Source of the DNA: Paraphaeosphaeria minitans
Taxonomy: Eukaryota; Ascomycota; Dothideomycetes; Pleosporales; Didymosphaeriaceae
Reading direction: 5' to 3'
Assembly (NCBI GenBank): GCA_015832175.1
Contig: WJXW01000006.1
Span: forward strand, 310,001-374,000
Length of the DNA stretch: 64,000 nucleotides
The notes beneath the pieces are model-generated. The model was given only the letters and a program-made list of their open reading frames with translations, was not told the origin of the DNA and ran no database searches. Shown here in pieces: positions 45,247-59,285 of the stretch (its first letter is position 1; each line of letters opens with the position of its first letter). The position numbers and the translations under genes were made by a program.

Positions 45247-45380
45247 GTTATAAGCCTAGCGCTTAGAACGTAAGATAATTCTCCCTACCTACTTAGTAAC
45301 GCTCAAATTATTATACAACACTCTATTTAGAACCTCTCTATAATACAACCCCTCTATTTCTAATTACAAAAATTGTTAAA

Positions 45381-48300
45381 ATAGTAGAAGTACAGCTCGT
45401 TAATCGCACTAGCTAGCCCTACTAGTTTGTCCAGCTTTAATTCTAAGTTATCTTAAAAGGAATCTAGAACTAAATTAACCTAGAGGCAATTAACGCTATA
45501 GTAATTAATTACGTAAAGCTAGAACAACCTCTACTCCTATAGAAACTATTACTAATTGCAGATACAGCCTCTATAGTAAGTATTTAATTATACAAAGCAG
45601 AGCTTACAAAGTATAAAATAGATAAAGAGAGCTTTCCTTTATAAATAGCAGAATACAAAGCAGCAGTTTTAGACTAGTAAGCAGACTATACTAAAATACA
45701 GAATCTCTAGACTTAGGTAAACGCTATAGTATCGCCTAATCTACTTACTCCTGCCATAATCACTCTAGTTAATACACGCTAAACTATACTTTAGTCCCTA
45801 ATTTAACTCTTAAAGGAAGATCTCGCACTAAATAAAAGAGCTACACAGAATAACATTTAAGCTTTATACTACGCTTATCTTAAGAAGGCTAAGTAGGCAA
45901 AACAAAGTCCTAAAACCTAGTTTAAAGAGTAGCAGCTCCTCTATTAAAAAGCGAAAACCTACTTAATTAGCGAAATTAGTAGACCACTTACTACCTAAGA
46001 TTTCCTAGATATAATTACCGCGCGTATAGCACTAGATTAGGCCTAATTAATAAACTAACAGCTAATCTAGAATAAGACGCTAGGATAGAATTAGATCACG
46101 CTAGACAATCTAGGGAAAGTATTTTTAGCGCTTATCTAGAAGTATTTAATCTAATCTAGTTCTAATAAAACAAGTAGGGTATTCACCACTTTTAATAGAT
46201 TATTAAGACAATCTACTAACTCTAATAGTTCTAGTTTGTCTAATTAGACAAAGAAACAACTAAACTGTCCCTATAAGCCCTATACTTATAGGTGGAAACT
46301 AATAGAGTGCTAAAGACTTTAAACCGCGATAGCTGGATTACCCTAGAATAGAATATATTATTTAATCTTACTAATAAAGAAAAATTAGAGATTCTTAATT
46401 AATTTAAGCAGCCTAAGTAGTTAAACCTTTATAATATAATTACAAAGGTAGGATAGAATAAGAAACAATCCTCTACTAAGACTATTAAGTATCCTAGTAG
46501 TATTGCTACTACTCTACTAAACCTATTTAATCTGCCTACAGATAATAGAGCATTAGGTGTCTACTCTACTCTACATTCTAACGCTTATCCTCTATTAGAA
46601 TATACAATACTAGACAGTGCTACAGTAGTTTACCTAGTTAATAATTACAAAAGACTTATTCCTAGGACATTTTAATTATTAAACAAGAGTATAGAGGCAG
46701 GTACACAAAGCCTCCTAATCTTAGAAATTAGTAATAGACTAATTAAGAACGCTTTATAAAGAAAAAATAAGAGATTTATAAAAAATCTGCTACTCTAAAG
46801 AGTAAGAGTAGTAGAAGGCTTTTATATAAATATTATATTAGAAGCTCTTTTAAAGAAAGTAAAGATTTAGTACCTTAGTTTAAATTACACTCTTAGAATT
46901 AAAAGCCTAGAATAAAGCGTTATCTTAGTACACCTAAGATGTAAGCATAACTTTACTTTCCTATAATATAAGCTAATCCACTCTTATCTAACTATTATAA
47001 GTGTGACCACTAAAGAATTATCCTAGGTTAATATTAAGAGATTAGATTCTAAGGACCTCTAGCACCTTTAAGTAGGGTATATAAGAAGTAGAGCCCTATA
47101 AGCTCTAGTAACTGCAGCCTAAAGTGTAAAAATTACTAGAATGTTAAGAAAGGATTATAAGCACTATACTACTACATATATAACCTAGGTAATCTCTAAA
47201 AGACCTAGAGAACAATTACCTAGGCTATTTTACTTATTATCTTAGGATCTATTTAATATGCCTACTACTTAAAATAGAGAAAACTGGGTTTTACTAATTA
47301 AAGAAGATTTTAGTAAGAAACCTTACGTTTTTAATCTTAGAACAAAGACACTTTCTAAGATAATAAGAGTGTAGTAGGATTTCTTAGCTCTTATTAATAT
47401 AAAATACAAGCTTTAAATTACAAAAATCTACTAGGATAATAATACAGCAACACTGCTATAGAGAGGGAAATCCTAGTACAAATTTTAGGCTAATTAGAAA
47501 GAGATAATAATTAGTAGACTACCGCCCTATACGCATAAGCCTAATAGCGCTATAGAAAGAGTGGGCTAGAAGCTTATAATAAAAGTAATTAAAATATAAA
47601 TAAGCGTAAATTTACTATTAAATCTCTAGCCTAAGATTATATAAGTGGCATGCTAGCTCTAAGGAATAATTCCTAGCCTAGTATTAGGCTATTAATTACC
47701 TAATAAAACATTAGATACTTAGTTTAGACAATATTTTTATTATTTTAAACTAGTAAAAATATAATATAGGACAGCTAATCTTTATCTAAACTAGAGTGCT
47801 GTCTACGCCTATAGCTACTAAGCTTACTCTTTAGATTAAGAGCGTGCAGCTAGGCAAGATAGAAGAGGATTTAAAGTAAATCCTAGGGGCTATATTAAAT
47901 ACCTAGTAGGCTATAAAGCTTCTAATATCTACTAAATATAGATTCTCTAGCTTAATTAGGTAATTACTACACAAAATATAAGGTTTAATAAGTCCTTATT
48001 TTATAAAGAATTAGAGGAATAATCTATTCTAAAAATAAAAGTATTAAAAATAGTAGAAAGCCTCTAAGAAGGAGAGCTAAACAATCTAGAAAAAGTATAT
48101 AAAAACGCGCTTAATATTCTTCCTAAAATAATTAAGTATATAAGAACTACTACTAGACCTATAGGTAACCCTTAGGTAATTAAAAGCAAAGTAGGCTAGC
48201 TAAGTAATTAGAAACCTAAGGTACCTACTACTAAGTAAGCTATAGGCTTAGCTAGCTAGTAGCTAAGAATTCGCTTAAGTAGGAAAGGAAGTATAGGACT

Positions 48301-50479
48301 TATAACCCCTAATTAGACATTAGAGCTAGGTGATCTTAGGGGTAATCTATTAAGTAATTAAAAGATATCTAGTAGCCACTAGAACACTACTAGAAGAGCT
48401 GGCCTACTAGAATCTAGGAATTTAATACCTTATTTATTAGTAGAAACTAATTAGGTTACTAATTAACCTAGCGTAGATAACTTAATTACGCTAGATAAAG
48501 TAGATAACTTACTAGTGCGCTAAAGGCGAAGGCAGATCTATCTAGAGGTAAGTAGAACAAGTAGGCGAAATTATAGTAAAGCACTAGAAATTAACTAACT
48601 AATAAATTACTACCTACTATTACAAAGATTAAGGAAGCAAAATAATTAGAATAATTAGCTAGGGGGTAGGTAGAAGCTAGGTCCTTATACACTAATTACT
48701 AATTATCTTTAAAGTAATCTTAATACAATATTAGAGCACATATTTATACTAGAAGTAGTAGAGGCCTAGTCTAAGCAAGAAGAATATATTATACTAAATA
48801 TAATAGTATTCGCTTCTATACTTAGAAAGGCGCCTAGAGCGTCTTATATAGCTTAGACTTACAGAGACAAGCTTACACTAGAGCTAACCTTATAGAAACA
48901 CCTTTATAATTATCTATATAGGAAGCTATACCTCCTTGCCGCTTATAAGGAGATCTTAACTTTGTAAGATAAAGATATCTAAACAGAGATTAAATAATTA
49001 GAGGTGTTAGAGCGACTACTCCCTTTAAAATAGCTCTTTACCTATAAGTTTAATTAAAATAGATACTTTAAAAAATGTAAAGCTTAAATTATTATAAGAG
49101 GAGATCTTTAAAAAAAAAATACTCTCTACTCTACCTATACTACTACCCTAGTAGTAAGATCTTTTTAATTAGCTATAGCTCTAGCAGTAGAATTTAATAT
49201 AGAAATCTTATAATTTAATATAGTAGGAGCGTTTCTAAATACTCTTATTATGGCCGCTAATCTAGTAACTTATAAATTACCTAATAGTTTTAAAAAGCTA
49301 GGAAAGTGTGTAAGATTAAATTAAGCTTTATATAGCTTAAGAGATTCACCACTTCTTTAGTATAAAAAATTTGCGGGATTACTTTAATCTTATAGACTTT
49401 TAGCTTTGCTAGAAGAGCTATACCTTTTCTTTAATAGTAATTAAAGTATTATTATTCTATTTTATATTAATAACATTCTTCTTCTCTATTACAAGAGTAA
49501 AGAGAAAGAAGCCCTAGATTTTTAGAAAGAAATTGCGAACAAATACAAGATTAAATTAAAAGGACTAGTAGAGTAGTTCCTAGGTGTTTAAGTAATTAGG
49601 GACAGAGAAGCAAGATTAATTTCTCTAGTCTATAATACCTATATTAATAAAATTACAAAAAAGTTTAACCTTTTAAACTCTAAGAGCTTCCCTACCACAC
49701 CTCTATTAGTAGAAAATCTTGTTCTAAGCATAAGAGAAGCTACTCCTTAAGAAATCAAGCTCTTTTAAGAAAAGGTAAGATTAGCTCTCTACACAGTAAT
49801 TATACTACGCCTAGATATAGCCTTTGCAGTGTTAAAGCTATTACACTTTCTAATAAATCTAAGTAAAGAATACTTTGCTACTATTAATTATGTAATCCTT
49901 TACCTCTATTAAACTAGATAGTAGGCTATAGTCTTTAGTAGCTATAATAGACCTAATCTACTAATATGTAAAAATACCTTTTTCGCTAATAATCTAATAT
50001 CACGGCGATCTTCCTATAGATATATTATCCTATTATTTAGAGGAGCTATCCTATAGAAAGCAGCTTAATAGAATATAATTACTACTTTAATAATAGAAGT
50101 AGAGTTTCTAGCGCTTAAATATATAAGTAAAGAAGCTATAGTAATTAAGAGATTCTTTACTAAGCTTACTCTAGATCTAGGACCTTTATAAAAAGTCTAT
50201 TACGACAATCTTTAAACTATTTATTTAGTAATTAGAAAGAACAAAAGAATTACTACTTAACTACGCTATATAGATATTTAGAATATATAGTTACAGTAAG
50301 AGTATACAAAAAGATTGTTTTAAGTAAAATATCTTTTAACTAGTATAATACTAGTAGATAGCTTTATAAAGGCTCTTATTTATTAGTAGTTTAATAGATT
50401 TAAAAGGCTATTAAATCTGTAAGATGTAAGTATAATAATTATAGAATAAGAGTAGGTAAGTAAAGAATTAATCTATTAA
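45381..50479 (+). pseudogene. Copia-A3 Gag-Pol
   Basis: The same Copia-A polyprotein frame, start codon ATA at 45381, TAA at 50477-50479. Domain order as in A1. It is more heavily mutated than A1: the integrase PNSAIERV block replaces PNGAVERV and the RT site is again YINN (TATATTAATAAC near 49466). Small indels near the start relative to A1. Confidence 0.88.
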
Positions 50480-50492
50480 CTACTTAGAATTA

Positions 50493-51509
50493 TTAATTTA
50501 GAGCTAGGAAATAAGAAAAGAAAAAGAAAAGAAAGAAAAGATTAAAAAGAGAATAGGAATTAGAGGAAAAAGAGATTAAAGAGCTTATCTATAAGTATAT
50601 AGACCCTTTTCCTCCTCTACTTAATTGTAGGGGTGCAAGAATCTCCCCTATAATTAGGAATAGGAGATTCTCTCTATTTTTCTTTTCTTCTCTTCTTTAT
50701 AGTAGGTAATTCCTTACTCTATCTACCTCCTCTACCTCTCCTTTAATTAGTAGTAGGTAATAGCTCACTTTAGCCTCCCCTCTTTTAATTAGTAGGAGGA
50801 GAAGTACTTACCTAGCTTCTACTCTATTTTAGAGCTAATAGGCTACTTATCTAGCTATTTTAATTAGAGTATTAGCTGCGACTGCGCTACTTCTTAATAG
50901 GTAGAGTAGAAGGGTAATTACCTTATCCTCTACTAAGAATTAGCTAAGAGGGAGAGAGTAAGATAGTAATTATATACTAAGCTTACTCCTCCTAACTACT
51001 AGTAGAAAAAGGACTTTATAAGGCCACTTTAACCCTCTTACGCAGCTTAGTAATTAGCCTCTCTTATAAAAAGTATTAGCTAAACCTAGAAAGAATCTTA
51101 AAATAAAAGCTTATATTAGCACCCTCTAATAGTTAATAGTAGATAAAATCTATAGCTAGAGTCTAAATATGTAGCTAGCTATAGAAACAATTAGTAGAAT
51201 TAGCTAAAGTAATAAAATAACCCTATATATAGTAATGTAAGAGTAGGTAAAGTAGGTATAGTAGCGCCTACTTAAGCTTAAAGCGTTATTATAGTAGTGT
51301 CTATTACTTTTTCTTACTAAAGCTCCCTTTAAGCAGCCTAAGTAACTTACTTATCTAAGAGCACTAAGCGATTGCTAGGGGCCTAAAGCTAGGGTAGGAG
51401 GAGCTAGTAGAGTAGGAGAAGTAGAAAGATCTTAGTAGGAGGATTAGAAGCTTTATTCAGTAGCTTTTACAGCCTTTACTACATGTACTTTAGCTAGGTT
51501 ATTAAATAT
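50493..51509 (-). pseudogene. Copia-A3 antisense accessory ORF
   Basis: Minus-strand frame from ATA 51509 to TAA 50493-50495. It is 1017 bases, nine longer than in A1/A2. The extra nine bases lie near 51418-51428 in the Pro/Leu-rich N-terminal part and keep the frame. The stop is 13 bp from the pol stop. All else as in A1, with more RIP stops. Confidence 0.5.
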
Positions 51510-52183
51510 CTAAAAGAGTTAGTAAAGCTCTAAATAATAGAAAGAGTATAAGGTAATAATTAGAAAAAGAAAACCTACTATAAGATAGTAAGATTTAAAG
51601 GCTTAAACTAGTAGGCTTAAATTAGATAGGAGGTTAAAGTGTTAAAAGTAAAAAATTAAAAAGAGAAGATTAAGCACTAGTAAAAGGCTTATATACTCTA
51701 CTACCTATCTAATTATTAAGCGCTAAATGCGCTCCTTCTTTACTACTTATTTCTCTTACTACTACTCCTTCTTAATTAAAACGCGCCTACCTATTATACT
51801 TACTAGCTAGTAAGAGCGGGGAAATTACCTTATAGTTAATAAGAAGTAAGCAAAAGGAGTAGTAGAATAAAAGCGTTTACGCTCTAGGCCTTTATACTAC
51901 GCTTATAAGCTCCTAACCTACTAGGAGAAGAGATTCTAGACACGATTTATAATAGGATTTGTGATTTAAAAGATAAATAGTGATTGTTTTACTATTATAA
52001 TAAGTAGGGGGTAATAGAATTGCTGTTCTTAAGATAAAGAGATTTGGAAAAATAATTCTTAATAGTTTTTTAATCTTTAAATAGCCTTTAGATGGTTTTT
52101 TAAAGATCTTTAGGAAAGATTTAGATAATTATAGATTACTTTTTAGGATAGGTAATCCGCTTTAAGCGATCACCTAGGGGGTG
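51510..52183 (+). other. Copia-A3 3' region
   Basis: Counterpart of A1 12609-13282: hairpin arms near 52070-52110, polypurine AGGGGGTG just before the LTR at 52184. No gene seen. Confidence 0.55.
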
Positions 52184-52378
52184 TGTTAAAGTAAAACACT
52201 CACTTCTGTAATTCTTTCTAGATCCACTAATTCATATCACAGGATTCTTGCCAAGAGGCTCGTTTCTTTTATATATAGTCTACCCTTTCGGCATCCTTTC
52301 CTACAATTAGCTATTTATATTCTTTATAACTCTGCTCCTAAATATCCTGTAATAGTTTAAGCCCTTTTTACTACAACA
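52184..52378 (+). repeat. 3' LTR of Copia-A3
   Basis: 195 bases, TGTTAAAG...ACAACA, then TSD GGGTA. Confidence 0.94.
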
Positions 52379-52383
52379 GGGTA

Positions 52384-52966
52384 TTATAACCTTTACGTAA
52401 TTCTAGATAAATTATTAGTTAAATCCATAGAATCCTAAGAATTCTTAGATATTCTTGGCTGTCTTTAGTATTAGTTAGTTTCTAATGTATTTAACTTTAC
52501 TTAGTGCTATCTTAATTCCTTCTATAGTAATAATATATCCTAGGAATTTAAGTTATTTAACGTTAAACTTATATTTCTTAAGTTTAATATAAAGGCATGC
52601 TTTATCTAGTGCTTCTAGTACTATCTGTGCATGCTGAGTGTAGTCCGATTTATTTTTAGAAAAGACAAGAATATCGTCTATATACGTAATAATAAATATG
52701 TCTAGGTGTTTATAGAGTACGTTATTAATAAGTGCTATAAAAGCTACTAGTGCGTTTATAAGTCTAAAAGGTATAACTTTGTATTTAAATAGTTTATAGC
52801 GTAATTAAAACGCTATTTTCTATTCTTCACCTTATTTAATTTATATAAGGTAGTAACCGTCTCTTAGATCTATTATTATAAATATCATAGCTTAAGATAG
52901 TTAATCTTGTAACTCTATAATATTTAGTAGTGGATATTAGTTCTTTATTATTATGTTATTAAGTTG
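52384..52966 (-). pseudogene. G1b pol fragment: RT and start of RNase H
   Basis: Reverse counterpart of G1 about 19035 back to 18420. The RT active site is intact here: the coding strand reads YIDDILVF (about 52668-52693), while G1 has MDN. So different Gypsy-1 copies lost different residues. Cut at 52967 by A4; the predicted TSD is AGTTG (52962-52966). The rest of RT, PR and gag lies beyond the window. Confidence 0.85.
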
Positions 52967-53161
52967 TGTTAAAGTAAAACACTCACTTTCGTGATTCTTT
53001 CTGGATCCACTAATTTATATCACGGGATTCTTGCCAAGAGGCTCGTTTCTTTTATATATAGTCTGCCCTTTTAGCATCCTTTCCTACAATTAGCTATTTA
53101 TATTCTTTATAACTCTGCTCCTAAATATCCTATAATAGTTTAAGCCCTTTTTACCATAATA
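52967..53161 (+). repeat. 5' LTR of Copia-A4
   Basis: 195 bases starting TGTTAAAG and ending CCATAATA. It inserted into G1b after AGTTG. Confidence 0.92.
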
Positions 53162-53295
53162 GTTATAAGCCCAGCGCTTAGAATATAAGATAATTCTCCC
53201 TACCTACTTAGTAACGCTCAAATTATTATACAACACTCTATTTAGAACCTCTCTATAATACAACCCCTCTATTTCTAATTATAGAAATTATTAAA

Positions 53296-56200
53296 ATAGT
53301 AGAAGTACAGCTCGTTAATCGCGCTAGCTGGCCCTACTAGTTTGTCTAGCTTTAATTCTAAGTAAACTTAAAAGGAATCTAGAACTAAATTAACCTAGAA
53401 GTAATTAACGCTCTAGCAATTAATTACGTAAAGCTAGAACAACCTCTACTCCCACAAAAACTATTACTAATTACAGATACAGCCTCTATAGCGAGTATTT
53501 AATTATACAAAGCAGAGCTTACTAAGTATAAAATAAATAAGGAGAGCTTTTCTTTATAAATAGTAGAATATAAAGCAGCAGTTTTAGACTAGCAAGTAGA
53601 ATATACTAAAATATAGAATCTCTAGACTTAGGTAAACACTACAGTATCGCCTAATCTGCTTACTCCTGCCATAATTACTCTAGTTAATATACGCTATACT
53701 ACGCTTTAGTCCCTAATTTAATTCTTAAAGAAAGATCTCGTACTAAATAAAAGAGCTACACAGAATAATGTTTAAGCTTTATACTACGCTTATCTTAAAA
53801 AGGCTAAGTAGGCAAAATAAAGTCCTAAGACCTAGTTTAAAGAGTAGTAGCTCCTCTATTAAAAAGCGAAGACCTACTTAATTAGCGAAATTAGTAGACT
53901 ACTTACTACCTAAGATTTCCTAAATATAATTACCGCACGTATAGCACTAGATTAGGCCTAATTAATAAACTAATGGCTAATCTAGGATAAGACACTAGGA
54001 CAGAATTAGATTACGCTAGACAATCTAGGAAAGGTATTTTTAGCGCTTATCTAAAAGCATTTAATCTAATCTAGTTCTAATAAAATAAGTAGGGTATTCG
54101 CTACTTTTAATAGATTATCGAAATAATCTACTAACTCTAATAGTTCCAGTTTGTCTAATTAGACAAAGAAACAACCAAACTATCCCTATAAGCTATATAC
54201 TTATAGGTAGAAACTAATAGAGTGCTAAAGACTTTAAATCGCGATAGCTAGATTACTCTAGAATAGAACATTATTATTTAATCCCACTAATAAAGAAAAA
54301 TTAGAGATTCTTAATTAACTTAAGCAGCCTAAGTAGTTAAACCTTTATAATACGATTACAAAGGTAGGATAGAATAAGAAATAATCCTCTACTAAGACTA
54401 TTAAGTATTCTAGTAGTATTATTACTGCTCTACTAAACCTATTTAATCTGCCTACAGATAATAGAGCATTAGGTGTCTACTCTACTCTACATTCTAACAC
54501 TTATCCTCTATTAGAATATATAATACTAGATAGTGCTGTAGCAGTTTACCTAGTTAATAATTACAAAAGACTTATTCCTAGGACGTTTTAATTATTAAAT
54601 AAGAGTGTAGAGGCAGGTACATAAAGCCTCCTAATCTTAGAAATTAGTAATAGACTAATTAAGAACACTTTATATAGGAAAAATAAAAGATTTATAAAAG
54701 ATCTACTACTCTAAGGAGTAAGAGTAGTAGAAGGCTTTTATATAAATATTATATTAGAAGCTCTTTTAAAGAAAGCAAAGATTTAGTACCTTAGTTTAGA
54801 TTACACTCTTTAGATTAGAAGTCTAGAATAAAGTGTTATTCTAGTAGACCTAAGAAGCAAGTATAACCTTACTTTTTTATAATATAAGCTAATCTACTCT
54901 TGTCTAATTGTTATAAGTGTAACTACTAAAAGATTATTCTAGGTTAATATTAAGAGATTAGATTCTAAGGACCTCTAGCACCTTTAAGTAGGATATATAG
55001 GAAGTAGAGCCCTATAAGCTCTAGTAACTACAGCCTAAGGTATAAAGATCACTAGAATGTTAAAAAAGAATTACAAGCACTATACTACTATATACGCAAA
55101 TTAGGTAATCTCTAGGAGACCTAGAGAATAATTACTTAGGCTATTTTACTTATTATCCTAGGATTTATTTAATATACCCACTACTTAAAATAGAGAAAAC
55201 TAGGTTTTACTAATTAAAGAAAATTTTAGTAAGAAACCTTACGTTTTTAATCTTAGAACAAAGACACTTTCTAAAATAATAAAAGTGTGGCAGGATTTCT
55301 TAGCTCTTATTAATATAAAATATAAGCTTTAAATTACAAAAATCTACTAGGATAATAATACAGTAACACTTCTATAGAGAGGGAAGTCCTAGTACGAATT
55401 TTAGGCTAATTAGGAAGAGATAATAATTAGCAGACTACTACCCTATACGCATAAGCCTAATAGCGCTATAGAAAGAGTAGGCTAGAAGCTTATAATAAAA
55501 ATAATTAAAATGCGAATAAGCGCAAATCTGCTATTAAATCTCTAGCGTAAAATTATATAAGCGGCATACTAGCTCTAAGGAATAATTCCTAGCCTAGTAT
55601 TAGGCTATTAATTACCTAATAAAACGTTAGATGCTTAGTTTAGACAATATTTTTGTTATTTTAAACTAGCGAAAATATAATATAGGACAGCTAATCTTTA
55701 TCTAAACTAGAGTGCTGTCTACGCCTATAGCTACTAAGTTTACCCTTTAGATTAGAAGCGTGCAGCTAGGTAAGACAGAAGAGGATTTAAAGTAAATCTT
55801 AAAGGCTATATTAGATACCTCGTAGGCTATAAAGCTTCTAATATCTACTAAATATAGATTCTTTAGCTTAATTAGGTAATCACTACACAAAATGTAAAGT
55901 TTAATAAGTCCTTATTCTATAAAAGATTAGAGGAATAATCTATTCTAAAGATAGAAGTATTAAAAATAGTAGAAAGCCTTTAAGAAAGAGAGCTAAACAA
56001 TCTAGAAGAAGCGTATAAAGATACGCTTAATATTCTTCCTAAAATAAATAAGTATATAAGAACTGCTACTAGACTTATAGGTAACCCTTAAGTAATTAAA
56101 AGCAAAGTAGGCTAGCTAAGTAATTAGGAACCTAAGGTACCTACTACTAAGCGAGCTATAGGCTTAGCTAGCTAGCAGCTAAGAATTCGCTTAAGTAGAA

Positions 56201-58018
56201 AAGGAAGTATAGGACTTATAACCCCTAATTAGACACTAGAGCTAGGTAATCTTAGGGGTAATCTATTAAGTAATTAAGAAATATCTAGTAGCTACTAGAA
56301 CACTACTAAGAGAGCTAGCCCGCTAGAATCTAGGGATTTAATACCCTATTTATTAGTAGAAACTAATTAGATTACTAATTAACCTAGCGCAGATAACTTA
56401 ATTACGCTAGATAACACTAGAGCTAACCCTATAGAAATACCTTTATAATTATCTATATAGGAAGCTATTCCTCCTTACTACTTATAAAGAGATCTTAACT
56501 TTGTAAGATAAAGATACCTAGACAGAGATTAAATAATTAGAGGTGTTAGAGTAACTACTCCCTTTAAAGTAAGTCTTTACCTATAAGTTTAATTAAAATA
56601 GATACTTTAAAAAGTGTAAAGCTTAAATTATTATAAGAGGAGATTTTTAGAAAAAGAATACTCTCTACTCTACCTATACTACTACTCTAGTAGTAAGATC
56701 TTTTTAATTAGCTGTAGCTCTAGCAGTAGAATTTAATCTAGAAATCTTATAATTTAATATAGTAGGAGCGTTTCTAAATACTCTTATTATAGCCGCTAAT
56801 CTAGTAACTTATAAATTACCTAATAGTTTTAAAAAGCTAGGAAAGTGTGTAAGATTAAATTAAGCTTTATATAGCTTAAGAGATTCACCACTTCTTTAGT
56901 ATAAAAAATTTACGGGATTACTTTAATCTTATAGACTTTTAGCTTTGCTAGAAGAGCTATACCTTTTCTTTAATAGTAATTAAAGTATTATTATTCTATT
57001 TTATATTAACAACATTCTTCTTCTCTATTATAAAAGTAAAAAGAAAGAAGCCCTAGATTTTTAGAAGAAAGTTATAAACAAATACGAGATTAAATTAAAA
57101 GGACTAGTAGAGTAGTTCCTAGGTATTTAAGTAATTAGGGACAGAGAAGCAAGATTAATTTCTCTAGTCTATAATACCTATATTAATAAAATTACAAAAA
57201 AGTTCAACCTTTTAAACTCTAGGAGCTTCCCTCCTATACCTCTATTAGCAGAAAATCTCGTTCTAAGCATAGGAGAAGCCACTCCTTAATAAATAAAGCT
57301 CTTTTAAGAAAAGGTAGGATTAGCTCTCTACACAGTAATTATACTACGCCTAGATATAGCCTTTATAGTGTTAAAGCTATTACACTTTCTAATAAATCTA
57401 AGCAAAGAACACTTTGCTACTATTAATTATATAATCCTTTACCTCTATTAAACTAGATAGTAGGCTATAGTCTTTAGTAACTATAATAGACCTAATCTAC
57501 TAATATGTAGAGATGCCTCTTTCGCTAATAATCTAATATCACGGCGATCTTCCTATAGATATATTATCCTATTATTTAGAGGAGCTATCCTATAGAAAGT
57601 AGCTTAATAGAATATAATTACCACTTTAATAATAGAAGCAGAGCTTCTAGCGCTTAAATATATAAGTAAAGAAGCTATAGCGATTAAGAGATTCTTTACT
57701 AAGCTTACTCTAGATCTAGGACCTTTATAGAAGGTTTATTACAATAATCTTTAAACTATTTATTTAGTAATTAGAAAGAACAAAAGAATCACTACTTAAC
57801 TACGCTATATAGATATTTAGAATATATAGTAATAGTAAGAGCATATAAAAGGATTATTTTAAGTAGAATATCTTCTAACTAGTAAAATGCTAGTAAATAG
57901 CCTTATAAAGGCTCTCACTTATTAGTAGTTTAATAGATTTAAAAGGCTATTAAATCTATAAGATATAAGTATAATAATTATAGAATAAGAGTAGGTAAGT
58001 AGAGAATTAATCTATTAA
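53296..58018 (+). pseudogene. Copia-A4 Gag-Pol with 377 bp deletion
   Basis: Frame from ATA 53296 to TAA 58016-58018. At 56414/56415 the bases corresponding to A1 9607-9983 are missing. This removes the linker between integrase and RT and shifts the frame (377 is not a multiple of three). Short AGATAA / TTACAC ends leave one or two bases of homology. Other domains as in A1, strongly RIP-mutated. Confidence 0.88.
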
Positions 58019-58031
58019 CTACTTAGAATTA

Positions 58032-59048
58032 TTAATTTAGAGCTAAGAAATAAGAAAAGAAAAAGAAAAGAAAGAAAAAATTAGAGAGAGAATAGAAATT
58101 AAAAAAAAAAGAGATTAAAGAGCTTATCTATAAGCTTATAAACCCTTTTTCTTCTCTGCTTAATTATAGGGGTGCGAGAATCTCCTTTATAATTAGTAGT
58201 AGAAGATTCTTCCTATTCTCCTTCTCTCCTCCTCTCTATAGTAGGTAATTCTTTACCCTATCTACCTCCTCTACCTCTTCTTTAATTAGTAGTAGATAAT
58301 AGCTTATCCTAGCCTCCCCTCTTTTAATTAGTAGAAGGAGAAGCACTTACCTAGCCTCTACTCCACTTTAGAGCTAATAGGCCACTTATTTAGCTATTTT
58401 AATTAGTGTATTAGCTACGACCGCGCTACTCCTTAATAAGTAGGGTAAGAGGGTAATTACTCTATCCTCTACTAAGGATTAGCTAGGAGAAAGGAAGTAG
58501 AATAGTAGCTATATACTAAGCTTACTCCTCCTAACTACTAGTAGAAAGAAGAGCTTATAAGGCTACTTTAACCCTTTTATATAGCTTAGTAATTAGCCTT
58601 TCCTATAAAAAGTATTAGCTAAACCTAAAAAGAATCTTAGAATAAAAGCTTATATTAGCACCCTCTAATAGTTAATAGTAGATAAAATCTATAGCTAGAG
58701 TCTAAATATACAGCTAGCTATAGAAATAATTAGTAGAATTAGCTAAAGTAATAAAATAACTTTATACATAGTAGTGTAAGAGTAAATAAAGTAGGTATAG
58801 TAGCGCCTACCTAAGCTTAAAGCGTTATTATAGTAATATTTATTACTCTTTTCTACTAAAGCTCCCTTTAAGTAGCCTAAGTAGCTTACTTATCTAAAAG
58901 TACTAAGTAATTGCTAGAGGTCTAGAGCTAGAGTAGGAGGAGCTAGTAGAGTAGAAGAAGTAAGAGGATCTTAGTAGAAGAATTAAAAGCTTTATTTAGT
59001 AGCTTTTATAGCCTTTACTACGTGTGCTTTAGCTAGGTTATTAGATAT
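58032..59048 (-). pseudogene. Copia-A4 antisense accessory ORF
   Basis: 1017 bases like A3, ATA 59048 to TAA 58032-58034, 13 bp from the pol stop. It contains a nine-base addition near 58950 relative to A1, in frame. The leucine-rich repeat region is at about 58140-58350. Confidence 0.5.
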
Positions 59049-59285
59049 CTAAAAAAGTTAGTAAAGCTCTAAATAATAGAAAGAGCGTAAGGTAATAATT
59101 AAAAAAAGATAACCTATTATAAGGTAGTAGAATTTAAAGGCTTAAACTAGTAGGCTTAAATTAAATAGGAGGTTAAAGCGTTAAAAGTAAAAAATTAAAA
59201 AGAGAAGATTAAGCGCTAGTAAAGGGCTTATATACTCTACTACCTATTGAATTATTAAGCGCTAAATACACTCCTTTTTTACTAC
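59049..59285 (+). other. Copia-A4 3' region up to the Gypsy-2 insertion
   Basis: Collinear with A1 from about 12609 to 12850. TATATA near 59229-59235 (minus-strand promoter candidate) corresponds to the TATA-like site of the other copies. No gene. ACTAC (59281-59285) is the predicted TSD of G2. Confidence 0.55.

Larger units (their letters stand above)
45052..52378 (+). mobile_element. Copia-A copy A3, complete, 7327 bp
   Basis: 195 bp LTRs (45052-45246, 52184-52378), PBS 45247-45262, TSD GGGTA (45047-45051, 52379-52383). Its length exceeds A1 by nine bases, explained by a nine-base insertion inside the antisense ORF. It lies in G1b pol. Confidence 0.95.
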
